In this document: positions 1-6,642 of the stretch, piece after piece | Position numbering within the stretch: position 1 is the first letter of the stretch | Layout: every line of letters begins with the position of its first letter | NCBI GenBank assembly: GCA_002785215.1 | Contig: PFMK01000050.1 | Location: 1-10,925, forward strand | Source: Candidatus Gottesmanbacteria bacterium CG_4_10_14_0_8_um_filter_37_24 | GTDB lineage: Bacteria; Patescibacteriota; Microgenomatia; 2-02-FULL-39-11 | DNA length: 10,925 nt | Reading direction: 5' to 3' | The notes under the pieces: generated by a model | What the model was told of the DNA's origin: nothing | The model's input: the letters and a program-made list of their open reading frames with translations, nothing else | Databases searched by the model: none | Translations under genes and position numbers: made by a program

Positions 1-1050
1 CCGATTATTCTTGACCGGGTATCTGTAGACTTAGGACCCTGGAGTGGATACCATGTGCTGGCTCAGTACCTAAACAAGGAAAAATCAGAAAATACACCCC
101 GTATGAATCTGACCCTGAACCAAATTTTCACCAGTTCTCACGAATGGACAGCGACATTATCCGCTGAAAAATCAAGCATCATCATTGCTACAGGTGACGT
201 CATACCGGCCAGATCTGTCAATTTTATGTCCTGGAAAAATAGAAATTTCATGTGGCCGTTTGAAAAAATATCAGATACATTAAAAAATGCCGATATTACG
301 CTTATTAACCTCGAATCTCCCTTAATTGATAATTGCCCTCTGACCAATTCAGGTATGATCTTTTGCGGAGATAAAAAACACATAGAAGGTTTAGTTTTTT
401 CGGGTGTAGATGTGGCTAATCTTGCCAATAATCATATGACAAATCAAGGATATGAAGGAATAATTTCTACACGGGATCTGTTGAATAGTCGTGGAATTGA
501 AACAATAGGTTTAAATAATATCGCAGTTAAGAAGATAAGGGATATCCGCTTCGCTTTCTTAGCATACGAAGACGTAGAAAAGACGAATGTTTCCATTTCA
601 CTGGCAGAAGATGATAAACTATCTGAAGAGATAAAAAGGTCAAAAACTATCTCTGATGTTATAATCGTATCATTCCATTGGGGAATAGAATATACCACTC
701 AACCTTCAGAAAGACAGCGTCATCTTGCCCACCTGGCAATTGATGAGGGAGCTGATTTTGTTATCGGTAACCATCCTCATTGGATACAACCGGTAGAAAT
801 TTATAAAAACAAACTTATCACTTATGCCCACGGTAACCTGGTTTTTGATCAGATGTGGTCAGAAAAAACAAAGCTGGGAATTGTTGGAAAATATATATTT
901 TATGAAGATAAATTAATCGATGTTGAATTTCTGCCACTGAAGATTATCAATTTCGGACAACCGTATTTTCTAGAGGGGGAGGAAAAAAACAAAATTATTG
1001 AAGATCTTAATAAAGAAAGCTTAATTTTAAACTCTAAAAATACAAATTAA
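1..1050 (+). CDS. CapA/PgsA-like metallophosphatase, 5' end outside window
   Basis: Poly-gamma-glutamate capsule protein (PGA_cap/CapA) family, a calcineurin-like metallophosphatase fold usually exposed at the cell surface. Family landmarks appear in order: GDVIPAR near nt 190-215, NLESPLI near nt 310, ANNH at 424-435, HWG at 676-684, GNHPHW at 766-783 and HGNLVFDQ at 829-852. The Asp, Asn and His residues in these blocks are the expected metal ligands. A GTG at 55 could be taken as a start, but the frame is open to base 1 with plausible coding sequence (RVSVDLGPWSGYH precedes it), and homologs carry sequence upstream of the phosphatase block. I therefore call it a 5'-truncated gene. The roughly 60 residues before the phosphatase block are not recognised. 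It ends 7 nt from the stop of the convergent gene, with no obvious terminator hairpin. Real substrate and capsule role are unknown. Confidence 0.88.
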   Translation, partial: PIILDRVSVDLGPWSGYHVLAQYLNKEKSENTPRMNLTLNQIFTSSHEWTATLSAEKSSIIIATGDVIPARSVNFMSWKNRNFMWPFEKISDTLKNADITLINLESPLIDNCPLTNSGMIFCGDKKHIEGLVFSGVDVANLANNHMTNQGYEGIISTRDLLNSRGIETIGLNNIAVKKIRDIRFAFLAYEDVEKTNVSISLAEDDKLSEEIKRSKTISDVIIVSFHWGIEYTTQPSERQRHLAHLAIDEGADFVIGNHPHWIQPVEIYKNKLITYAHGNLVFDQMWSEKTKLGIVGKYIFYEDKLIDVEFLPLKIINFGQPYFLEGEEKNKIIEDLNKESLILNSKNTN

Positions 1051-1057
1051 CATTTTA

Positions 1058-1606
1058 TTACTCTTTACAGCAATCAATGACTGATTTTACAATCTGTCCC
1101 AGTTTATCAAAGATTCCAATAGAACCCTTTTTTTGCGGTTTTTCTTCCTCACTTATCAGTGTAATATCATCGCTTTTATTTATTTCAATTTGATCTTTAT
1201 CTACTATACCTAGATTTAACCCCCAGAATAAACTATATAAATTATAGGATTTTTTAAATAAATCCTCAGCGCCTTTTATGTCACCTTTTGTCTGCATTTT
1301 AGTACCCACTTCCATGAGTCTCATCGAAGCTGCCAACAAATGTTTACTTATACACCATACTTCACCTTCATAATCTTTTATTATTCGTTTTAATAAATCT
1401 TTTCGTACTTCCCGGATCTCATTTAATAACTTGAAATATGTCTTTTTTCCGGTTTTGTTACCACTAAAAAATAAGTGCTCTTCTATGCTTATTAAATTCA
1501 TTATTCCTATTGATAAATCCTCATCTGACGATAAATCCAGTTTCTCTCCCTTTTCCATTTTCTTAACTTTCTCTATATATTTTTGAACGTCATTTTTAGT
1601 ATTCAT
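1058..1606 (-). CDS. Conserved helical hypothetical protein, last gene of a three-gene cluster
   Basis: Soluble, charged, mostly helical protein of 182 residues with no signal peptide or membrane segment. I chose the ATG at 1606; an in-frame TTG at 1618 would add four residues. The central part (SIEEHLFFSG, then a charged helix, then EVWCISKHLLAASMRLMEVG, then a TPR-like helix pair around GDIKGAEDLFKKSYNLYSLF) looks strongly constrained and resembles, from memory, an uncharacterised family common in Patescibacteria. The C-terminus is a low-complexity Glu/Lys linker followed by a short amphipathic helix ending in a Cys-Cys pair before Lys-Glu. The gene begins 20 nt after the stop of the CPVC membrane protein, so the two are probably co-transcribed and may act together, perhaps as a cytoplasmic partner. 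No enzymatic motif is visible and I assign no function. Confidence 0.8.
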   Translation of the reverse strand: MNTKNDVQKYIEKVKKMEKGEKLDLSSDEDLSIGIMNLISIEEHLFFSGNKTGKKTYFKLLNEIREVRKDLLKRIIKDYEGEVWCISKHLLAASMRLMEVGTKMQTKGDIKGAEDLFKKSYNLYSLFWGLNLGIVDKDQIEINKSDDITLISEEEKPQKKGSIGIFDKLGQIVKSVIDCCKE

Positions 1607-1626
1607 AGTTCGTTTCAAAAAAATAA

Positions 1627-2127
1627 TTATTTTGTAATAAAATAAAATATCAAACTCGAAATAATAAGGAGAAATACGGGAAGAATAACCCGTTGGTAAT
1701 AGAATAAAACCTTACCCTGTTTTTTAATTCTTAAATATTTGTCTAGTCCTATACTTGCTAAAAACATTGCAGAACCGGTCGCGATACCTAAAATCAATTT
1801 ATCTACACCCCATAAAGTATTAAGATAATGACCAAGAACGTTGCTCATATATAATGGCACTAGAGTAAGTAAATAGAATCCAATAACTGATAAGATCGTT
1901 TGATTCTTCACAAATATATTTTTATGTTTTAACCAATTTGAAAACCAAAGACCCGATGATAAAATCAACCCACCAATCCAGATTCCGGTAACCGTATCAT
2001 CTATACCAAAATATCTGGATAAACCTACCCCTGCTCCTATGGCTATAGTACACACGGGACATACAGCCATTACTTTAGCTGGCATTGCAAGTAAAAAAAC
2101 GATTATTAGTAAAATCATCTTAATCAT
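1627..2127 (-). CDS. Exported membrane protein with CPVC motif
   Basis: 166 residues. Residues 1-21 form a signal-peptide-like segment (Lys3, hydrophobic core, then AKVMA), so a CPVC motif at residues 23-26 lies directly after the likely cleavage site or at the outer membrane edge. About four further hydrophobic segments follow, near residues 45-65, 77-97, 108-128 and 143-163, with a conserved-looking stretch GAGVGLSRYFGIDDTVTG between the CPVC and the second. CxxC next to a membrane helix suggests thiol-disulfide exchange or binding of a metal or heme, but there is no thioredoxin, DsbB/VKOR or CcdA signature that I can identify. A second ATG four codons downstream is an alternative start; neither has a clear ribosome binding site. 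It is followed 20 nt later by the helical hypothetical gene and preceded by the small membrane protein gene 143 nt upstream. Confidence 0.82.
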   Translation of the reverse strand: MIKMILLIIVFLLAMPAKVMAVCPVCTIAIGAGVGLSRYFGIDDTVTGIWIGGLILSSGLWFSNWLKHKNIFVKNQTILSVIGFYLLTLVPLYMSNVLGHYLNTLWGVDKLILGIATGSAMFLASIGLDKYLRIKKQGKVLFYYQRVILPVFLLIISSLIFYFITK

Positions 2128-2233
2128 TCTGATTAGACTGCACCGTTACCGACGGAGTAAGAATAATACTTATTGCGAATTTTTTTTCCGTATATGACAT
2201 TTTAACATTTTTATTTGAATATCAAAGTATGTA

Positions 2234-2263
2234 TGTATAGATCTTAAAGGGGTGAAAATTCAA
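2234..2263 (-). promoter_or_regulatory. Possible internal promoter before the CPVC gene
   Basis: On the minus strand TTGAAT (2258-2263) and TATACA (2234-2239) are 18 nt apart, each matching four of six consensus bases. It lies in the 143-nt gap between the small membrane protein and the CPVC gene and would give a leader of about 100 nt. This is a weak match in AT-rich DNA; the gap holds nothing else I recognise. Confidence 0.22.
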
Positions 2264-2270
2264 CCGTGGA

Positions 2271-2522
2271 TTATTTTTTTTTACGGCTCTTGGTCAACTT
2301 TTTTTCATCTGCATCTTCGTCTGTCTTATCCTCCAACTCTTCATCCGAGGTAATAAGAATGGAAAATAAAATAAAACCGGCGAAAACCGGCATTATTAAA
2401 GTAAATCTTGTCACCTCATCTTTGACCTTCCAAAGGATACCTAAGGAGAGTATAATAGCAACTATAGCTGCCCAAATCATCGTCTTGTTTTCAGAATAAA
2501 ATTTATGCCACCACTTATTCAT
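2271..2522 (-). CDS. Small two-helix membrane protein, hypothetical
   Basis: 83 residues. A short aromatic and basic N-terminus (MNKWWHKFY) precedes two predicted transmembrane helices, about residues 15-31 and 40-58, joined by a charged turn (KVKDEVTR). An acidic stretch (residues 60-73) and a strongly basic end (KSRKKK) follow. The short hairpin topology with a charged tail puts both ends on the same side, probably the cytoplasm by the positive-inside rule. No family is recognised. It is the first gene of a minus-strand cluster with the CPVC membrane protein and the helical hypothetical protein, and diverges from era across 44 nt. The ATG at 2522 sits just after a good promoter match, implying an almost leaderless mRNA. 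The open frame on the opposite strand here has no support and is taken as a shadow. Confidence 0.7.
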   Translation of the reverse strand: MNKWWHKFYSENKTMIWAAIVAIILSLGILWKVKDEVTRFTLIMPVFAGFILFSILITSDEELEDKTDEDADEKKLTKSRKKK

Positions 2523-2531
2523 AATATCAAT

Positions 2532-2560
2532 ATCCTAAAAGAAGAAGGGCTATTTGTCAA
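2532..2560 (-). promoter_or_regulatory. Sigma70-type promoter of the minus-strand three-gene cluster
   Basis: On the minus strand a perfect TTGACA (2555-2560) is followed after 17 nt by TAGGAT (2532-2537), four of six matches to TATAAT. The expected transcription start is near 2525, only a few bases before the ATG at 2522, so the mRNA would be nearly leaderless. The site lies wholly in the 44-nt gap between this gene and era. Confidence 0.5.
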
Positions 2561-2566
2561 GCATAT

Positions 2567-3430
2567 ATGAAATCAGGATACGCCGTTATAGTCGGAAGAC
2601 CAAATAGTGGGAAATCCACATTGTTGAATAATATTTTAGGACATAAGGTGTCTATTACATCTCCAAAACCGCAAACTACCAGATTTCCTATTCACGCAGT
2701 ATACGAAGACGAAAGAGGACAAATAATTTTTGTAGATACACCCGGTATGTTTGGTAAAATAGAAGATCCTGTATCAAAAAAAATAAACCCCCTAACTGAA
2801 AAATCTTTAAAAAATAATGTCGATGTAGTCATATATCTTATTGATCATTCTAAAGATAGGGATTTTGAAGAAAATAAGATATTCGGACTTATTCGTCCAA
2901 TCCGCAAACCCAAGATCCTTGCTGTAAATAAGATAGATATAAAGAAACCGTCATTTTTGGAACATTATTTATTTATGGAAAATGAATTCGATAAAATGAT
3001 AAGCATTTCTGGTTTATACAAAAAAAATATCAATTACCTTTTAGATGCGATCTTTGACTATCTTCCCATAGGAAATAGAATCTTTAAAGATGAAGGCAGA
3101 GCAACACCTTTATTAAATCTAAATAGTAAAACTTTTTCTGCAGAAATAATCAGAGAAAAAGCTTATATTTTCCTGCGAAAAGAGTTGCCTTATTCCTTGA
3201 CTGTAGTAGTCGATGAAATTACACCTAGAAATAACAAAACTATATTCATCAATGCAAGAATTATTACAAATAATGCCCATTATAAAAAAATGATTATCGG
3301 AGAAAAAGGAAGAATGATTAAAGAAATTGGCATGGCAGCACGAAAAGAACTGCAAACAGCCACAAACCAAAAAATATATATTGATTTAACGGTTGAAGTG
3401 AATGCCCATTGGCACGAACAGCTATTATAG
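2567..3430 (+). CDS. era: GTPase Era (ribosome biogenesis)
   Basis: Era is a GTP-binding protein that binds the 3' end of 16S rRNA and helps mature the small ribosomal subunit. The 287-residue product has the complete layout. The P-loop is GRPNSGKST (residues 10-18), the switch I block KPQTTR (34-39), G3 is DTPG (57-60), G4 NKID (121-124), and the G5 region SISGL (146-150), where many Eras have SAL. The C-terminal KH domain follows with its RNA-binding loop IIGEKGRMIKEIG (243-255; GxxG at 245-248). Length is typical or slightly short. The start at 2567 places the P-loop correctly close to the N-terminus; a purine-rich AGAAGAAGGG lies 17-26 nt upstream, rather far for a normal ribosome binding site. 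The stop codon overlaps the end of the convergent rdgB gene by 6 nt. Identification is firm. Confidence 0.96.
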   Translation: MKSGYAVIVGRPNSGKSTLLNNILGHKVSITSPKPQTTRFPIHAVYEDERGQIIFVDTPGMFGKIEDPVSKKINPLTEKSLKNNVDVVIYLIDHSKDRDFEENKIFGLIRPIRKPKILAVNKIDIKKPSFLEHYLFMENEFDKMISISGLYKKNINYLLDAIFDYLPIGNRIFKDEGRATPLLNLNSKTFSAEIIREKAYIFLRKELPYSLTVVVDEITPRNNKTIFINARIITNNAHYKKMIIGEKGRMIKEIGMAARKELQTATNQKIYIDLTVEVNAHWHEQLL

Positions 3431-4012
3431 TCCGATTAAAAATTGTTTCGCTTTCAAAATTGCTTCAGACCGGTGACTGACTTTATTTTTTTCTGCCAAT
3501 TTTGCCTGTCCGTTTGTTTTTTTTAATGCAAAATTATAAAAAATCGAGTCATATCCGAAACCGTTTTTCCCTAAGGGTTTATCTGTAATATAACCCTCGC
3601 TCATTCCTTCAAATGTAACCACTTTTTCGGTCAAAGGCTCATAAATTGCGACTATAGTTATAAATCTGGCCGTTCTTTTTTCCTTCGAAATATTTTTCAT
3701 CTCACAGAGTATTTTCATACATCTATCCATATCCGATCCGTCCTTGTATCTAGCTGAATATATCCCGGGTCTTCCTCCCAGAGCATCTATCTCCAAACCC
3801 GAATCTTCTGCAAGAGTCGTTATTTTTGTTTTCCTGCCTGCGGTTAGAGCCTTAATAACCGCGTTTTCCTGAAAACTTCTTCCTGTTTCCTCTATATTTT
3901 CATTAAAATCAATATCCTGAAACGATATGAGCTTCATATTGATATCCGAAAGCAAATCCAGAATCTCAGTAATCTTGTCCTGGTTTTTTGTGGCGATAAG
4001 AATTTTTTTCAT
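3425..4012 (-). CDS. rdgB: RdgB/HAM1 non-canonical purine NTP pyrophosphatase
   Basis: Hydrolyses dITP, dXTP and ITP to the monophosphate and pyrophosphate, keeping deaminated purines out of DNA and RNA; cytoplasmic and Mg-dependent. The 195-residue product matches the family over its whole length: ATKNQDKITEI at 7-17 (nucleotide-binding start), AEDSGLEIDALGGRPGIYSA at 68-87 with the catalytic-region acid at Asp70, the substrate block FEGMSEGYI then GKNGFGYDSIF at 148-158, and the end signature LAEKNKVSHRSEA at 172-184. It begins 14 nt after the gltX stop, so the two are almost certainly one operon. An AGG directly abuts the ATG, too close for a normal Shine-Dalgarno site. Its last 6 nt overlap the end of era on the other strand. 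Confidence 0.95.
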   Translation of the reverse strand: MKKILIATKNQDKITEILDLLSDINMKLISFQDIDFNENIEETGRSFQENAVIKALTAGRKTKITTLAEDSGLEIDALGGRPGIYSARYKDGSDMDRCMKILCEMKNISKEKRTARFITIVAIYEPLTEKVVTFEGMSEGYITDKPLGKNGFGYDSIFYNFALKKTNGQAKLAEKNKVSHRSEAILKAKQFLIGL

Positions 4013-4026
4013 CCTAAATAATAATT

Positions 4027-5430
4027 TTATTTAACCCATTGAAATATTCTTTGTACTGCTTCTTCTTTTCCTAATATTTCCATTGATTCGTTTAATGGCG
4101 GCGATATTTTTTTACCAGTCATAGCCACACGTAACAACATAAAAAACTCGCTATTTTTCATACCTAACTTTTTGGCAACTTCCTGCATGGATATACCTAT
4201 CAATTCAGCTTTCCACTCGCCTAATTTCTGTAAAGCGTCAAAAATGGCAAACATCACATCTTTTTTACTACTCAAATCAATTTCATACTTTTGAGGTTCT
4301 TCGAAAATAAACTCGCATAAAGGTAAATAATCTGACAGCTTCTTAATCCTTTCTTGTATAAGTGGTATTGTCTTTCCGATTAAGTCTTCCGGATATTTAC
4401 CATTTATAAATTTGTAGATTTGAGATTTGAGATTTGAGATTTGAGATTTTCTTATATATTCTCCATTCAACCATTCTAACTTTTTTATATCAAATGCAGG
4501 GCCAACAGGCTTAATATCTTCCAATTGAAAATTTTGTATCATTTCCTCTAGCGAAAATAATTCTTTTTCTTCCGGCATAGACCAACCCATAAGAGCTAAA
4601 TAATTAAGAATTGCTTCTGGTAAAAATCCTTGCTCTTTATACCAAGATACCCAAACTGGGTTTTTCCTTTTACTGAGTTTACTTCTATCGGGATTACGGA
4701 GTAATGGTCCATGAACATATATAGGAAGTTTCCATTCAAAATATTTATAAAGAAGAACATGTTTTGGAGTTGATGAAATCCAATCCTCAGCCCGAATAAC
4801 ATGAGATATTTTCATTAGATTATCATCTATTACTACTGCTAGATGGTAAGTAGGAAATCCATCAGATTTCAATAATATTTGATCATCAATAAGTTTATTT
4901 TCAAAAGTGATTTTGCCTCTTATCAAATCATTAAATTCCGTAACACCTTCATCAGGCACATTTAATCTTATGACATATTTCTCTTTTTTTGCTTTTTCTC
5001 TTGCTTCTTCTAGAGAATATTTCTTACAAAAACCATCATACAACGTAGGTTTTCTCTCTAATTGTTGTTTTTTCCGCATCTCATCAAGTCTTTGTGGACT
5101 ACAGAAACAATAATAAGCATGTCTTTTTTCTATCAAATTTTGGGCATATTCTTGATAATACTTTAATCTATCTGATTGTCTATATGGTCCATAAGAACCA
5201 CCAATATCCGGTCCTTCATTATAATTAAGCCCTAACCAGTTTAAAGACTCTAGAATTCTTTTTTCTGAATATTCGACTATTCTTTCTCTATCTGTATCTT
5301 CTATTCTGACAATAAACATACCTTTATGTTTTTTCGCGAAGATGTAGTTTATCAAGGCTGTATAGACGTTACCTATGTGTAAATCTTCTCCCGTAGGAGA
5401 TGGTGCTATACGTACTCTTACCTGATTCAT
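4027..5430 (-). CDS. gltX: Glutamyl-tRNA synthetase
   Basis: Class I aminoacyl-tRNA synthetase charging tRNA-Glu with glutamate. The 467 residues are a normal length. APSPTGEDLHIGN (residues 9-21) contains the HIGH-type signature and DRSKLSKRK (248-256) the KMSKS-type loop. A zinc-site remnant is present: Cys108-x-Cys110, then 24 residues, then Cys135, the spacing of the E. coli enzyme, but the position two residues after Cys135 is Lys instead of His. The C-terminal helical anticodon-binding region runs from about residue 320. Within it residues 328-338 (KSQISNLKSQI) are encoded by a heptanucleotide tandem repeat. No glutaminyl-tRNA synthetase is seen in the window, so whether the enzyme also charges tRNA-Gln cannot be judged. 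rdgB follows 14 nt downstream. No Shine-Dalgarno site precedes the ATG. Confidence 0.97.
   Translation of the reverse strand: MNQVRVRIAPSPTGEDLHIGNVYTALINYIFAKKHKGMFIVRIEDTDRERIVEYSEKRILESLNWLGLNYNEGPDIGGSYGPYRQSDRLKYYQEYAQNLIEKRHAYYCFCSPQRLDEMRKKQQLERKPTLYDGFCKKYSLEEAREKAKKEKYVIRLNVPDEGVTEFNDLIRGKITFENKLIDDQILLKSDGFPTYHLAVVIDDNLMKISHVIRAEDWISSTPKHVLLYKYFEWKLPIYVHGPLLRNPDRSKLSKRKNPVWVSWYKEQGFLPEAILNYLALMGWSMPEEKELFSLEEMIQNFQLEDIKPVGPAFDIKKLEWLNGEYIRKSQISNLKSQIYKFINGKYPEDLIGKTIPLIQERIKKLSDYLPLCEFIFEEPQKYEIDLSSKKDVMFAIFDALQKLGEWKAELIGISMQEVAKKLGMKNSEFFMLLRVAMTGKKISPPLNESMEILGKEEAVQRIFQWVK
4416..4449. repeat. Heptanucleotide tandem repeat (AGATTTG) inside gltX
   Basis: Four perfect copies of AGATTTG (4416-4443) and a fifth lacking only its last base (4444-4449). 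On the gltX coding strand the unit reads CAAATCT. Seven is not a multiple of three, so three units make a 21-nt, seven-residue period; the encoded peptide is KSQISNLKSQI. Loss or gain of one unit would shift the gltX frame. Confidence 0.95.
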
Positions 5431-5433
5431 AGA

Positions 5434-5463
5434 TTGATTCTAACATAGAGGGTAGATTATACT
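5434..5463 (+). promoter_or_regulatory. Promoter of the envelope protein gene, near-leaderless
   Basis: TTGATT (5434-5439), an 18-nt spacer, then TATACT (5458-5463), which matches five of six bases of TATAAT. The expected start is near 5470, two bases before the ATG at 5472, so the transcript would be almost leaderless. It overlaps the proposed gltX promoter on the other strand. Confidence 0.45.
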
Positions 5464-5484
5464 CAATTTATATGCTCAATCTAA
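5456..5484 (-). promoter_or_regulatory. Promoter of gltX-rdgB
   Basis: A perfect minus-strand TATAAT occupies 5456-5461. Seventeen bases upstream on that strand (5479-5484) is TTAGAT, a poor -35 element. The start would fall near 5449, giving a leader of about 18 nt without a Shine-Dalgarno site. The -35 element lies inside the first codons of the divergent gene. Confidence 0.45.
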
Positions 5485-6527
5485 CTGAAATATCAATAAA
5501 GATGAGAAAACTCTTTATTGGACTTTCTATTGCGTTTGTCTGTTACTTAATCTTGAAATTACTCATTGGTTTTGCTGTTGATTACATAAAATCAACTACT
5601 CCTGTTAAAACTTTGCCTCCTAATCTCAGGTTCGGAATTCTTCCTAGACCAAAATTTATTAATATCGTTAACTCCTCTTCGGGATTAAATATAACATTAG
5701 AAAATGTCGAAGGACGCCCCCCTGAAGCTACAACTGTGGCAAAAATATACAGCATGCCCAATAAAATGCTCACTCTTCTTTCCCCGGAAAGAGCAAAACA
5801 ACTCGCCAATAAACTGGGTTTCATAAAAGAACCAACTCACCTCAATCCCAACACCTATTTTTTTTCTGATAATAATCAGCAAAAAACGTTATCAGTGGAT
5901 ATTACCAACCTTAATTTCCATATGAAGTATGATTACTCTTTAAATATGAAAGATATATTCAAAAATATACAGTTTGAGTCCCAAGAAATAACTGTTGCTA
6001 CAATTAATAACTATTTGCTTTCCAATTTCCTTTTTGATGCCAGTCTGATAAATAATTTAGCTAAAGTCGAATTACTTCATTATGCCTCTGAGTCTAGTCA
6101 ACTTGTCCCTGTAGATAAAATTTATACTGCAGATGCAATACGAATTGATTATTTTAGAAATAAAATTGATAATCTAAGGATACTACCTCCAACTTTTGAT
6201 AAGAGTTATAACTATGTTTTATATACACCTTCCCAATTAACAAATTACTTGGAAATATCGTATACATTCTGGCCCGTAGACTATGGCGATTATGCTACCT
6301 ATCCGCTTATTTCTTCGGAGGAAGCCTGGAAAGAATTATTAGACGGATATGGTTTTGTACTTAATAAAGGGAATATTAATCCCAACAAAATTGTAGTTAG
6401 AAAAATATATATAGCTTACTATGATAGCCAAGAACCACAAGGTTTTCTACAACCTATCTTTGTTTTTGAAGGAGATGACGGTTTTGTAGCCTATTTACCT
6501 GCTATTCGTCCTGAATTTTTGGAGTGA
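5472..6527 (+). CDS. Single-pass envelope protein, conserved hypothetical
   Basis: 351 residues with a short cytoplasmic N-terminus, one transmembrane helix at about residues 13-36, and a large outside domain starting with a Pro-rich stretch (TLPPNLRFGILPRPKF). The type II topology indicates a membrane-anchored envelope protein. The outside domain has no enzymatic motif I recognise. Its C-terminal third (WPVDYGDYATYPLISSEEAW, then IYIAYYDSQEPQGFLQPIFV and a final EGDDGFVAYLPAI) recalls the small beta-alpha domains of YycH/YycI regulators and PepSY proteins, and from memory resembles an uncharacterised family common in Patescibacteria; this is a resemblance, not an assignment. The ATG at 5472 fits the promoter just upstream; a second Met at codon 11 is an alternative. 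It stands alone between divergent gltX and the convergent carboxypeptidase gene, and ends in TGA, showing that TGA is a stop here. Confidence 0.82.
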   Translation: MLNLTEISIKMRKLFIGLSIAFVCYLILKLLIGFAVDYIKSTTPVKTLPPNLRFGILPRPKFINIVNSSSGLNITLENVEGRPPEATTVAKIYSMPNKMLTLLSPERAKQLANKLGFIKEPTHLNPNTYFFSDNNQQKTLSVDITNLNFHMKYDYSLNMKDIFKNIQFESQEITVATINNYLLSNFLFDASLINNLAKVELLHYASESSQLVPVDKIYTADAIRIDYFRNKIDNLRILPPTFDKSYNYVLYTPSQLTNYLEISYTFWPVDYGDYATYPLISSEEAWKELLDGYGFVLNKGNINPNKIVVRKIYIAYYDSQEPQGFLQPIFVFEGDDGFVAYLPAIRPEFLE

Positions 6528-6642
6528 AGACTATCAGTGCCTGACTCTGAACCTCTTTAAGGTATCGTCTGAAACCCCGTACCGTGAGTCCAAAAGCCAT
6601 TTCACTCTACAGCTGTAACACTATTACGAAAGACATGTATCA
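6528..6642. other. Convergent spacer, no recognised gene or terminator
   Basis: 115 nt between two converging genes, less AT-rich than its surroundings. It holds nested short inverted repeats (GACTC at 6543-6547 with GAGTC at 6586-6590; GGTA at 6561-6564 with TACC at 6580-6583) but no strong hairpin followed by a T-run on either strand and no tRNA-like fold. Termination here is assumed from the layout only. Confidence 0.3.

Noticed and set aside
1606..1618. TTG at 1618 as the start of the helical hypothetical gene
   Set aside because: It adds only four residues, has no ribosome binding site, and the ATG at 1606 is equally placed in the operon.
2274..2283. T-run that might be a plus-strand terminator
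   Set aside because: No stable hairpin precedes it, and it encodes the Lys-rich end of the minus-strand small membrane protein.
2373..2391. Direct repeat AAAACCGGC twice, one base apart
   Set aside because: Falls within codons of the second membrane helix of the small protein; two short copies are not enough to call an operator or a repeat family.
2266..2499. Open frame on the plus strand opposite the small membrane protein
   Set aside because: Serine-rich low-complexity product, no start context, and it mirrors the better-supported minus-strand gene that has a promoter and clear two-helix topology.
4416..4449. Heptamer tract as a CRISPR-like array
   Set aside because: There are no spacers between units and the tract is inside an intact coding frame.
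6525..6527. Possible UGA recoding to glycine, as in some Patescibacteria
   Set aside because: TGA ends the envelope protein gene at a sensible point and does not appear inside any conserved frame, so the standard bacterial code fits.
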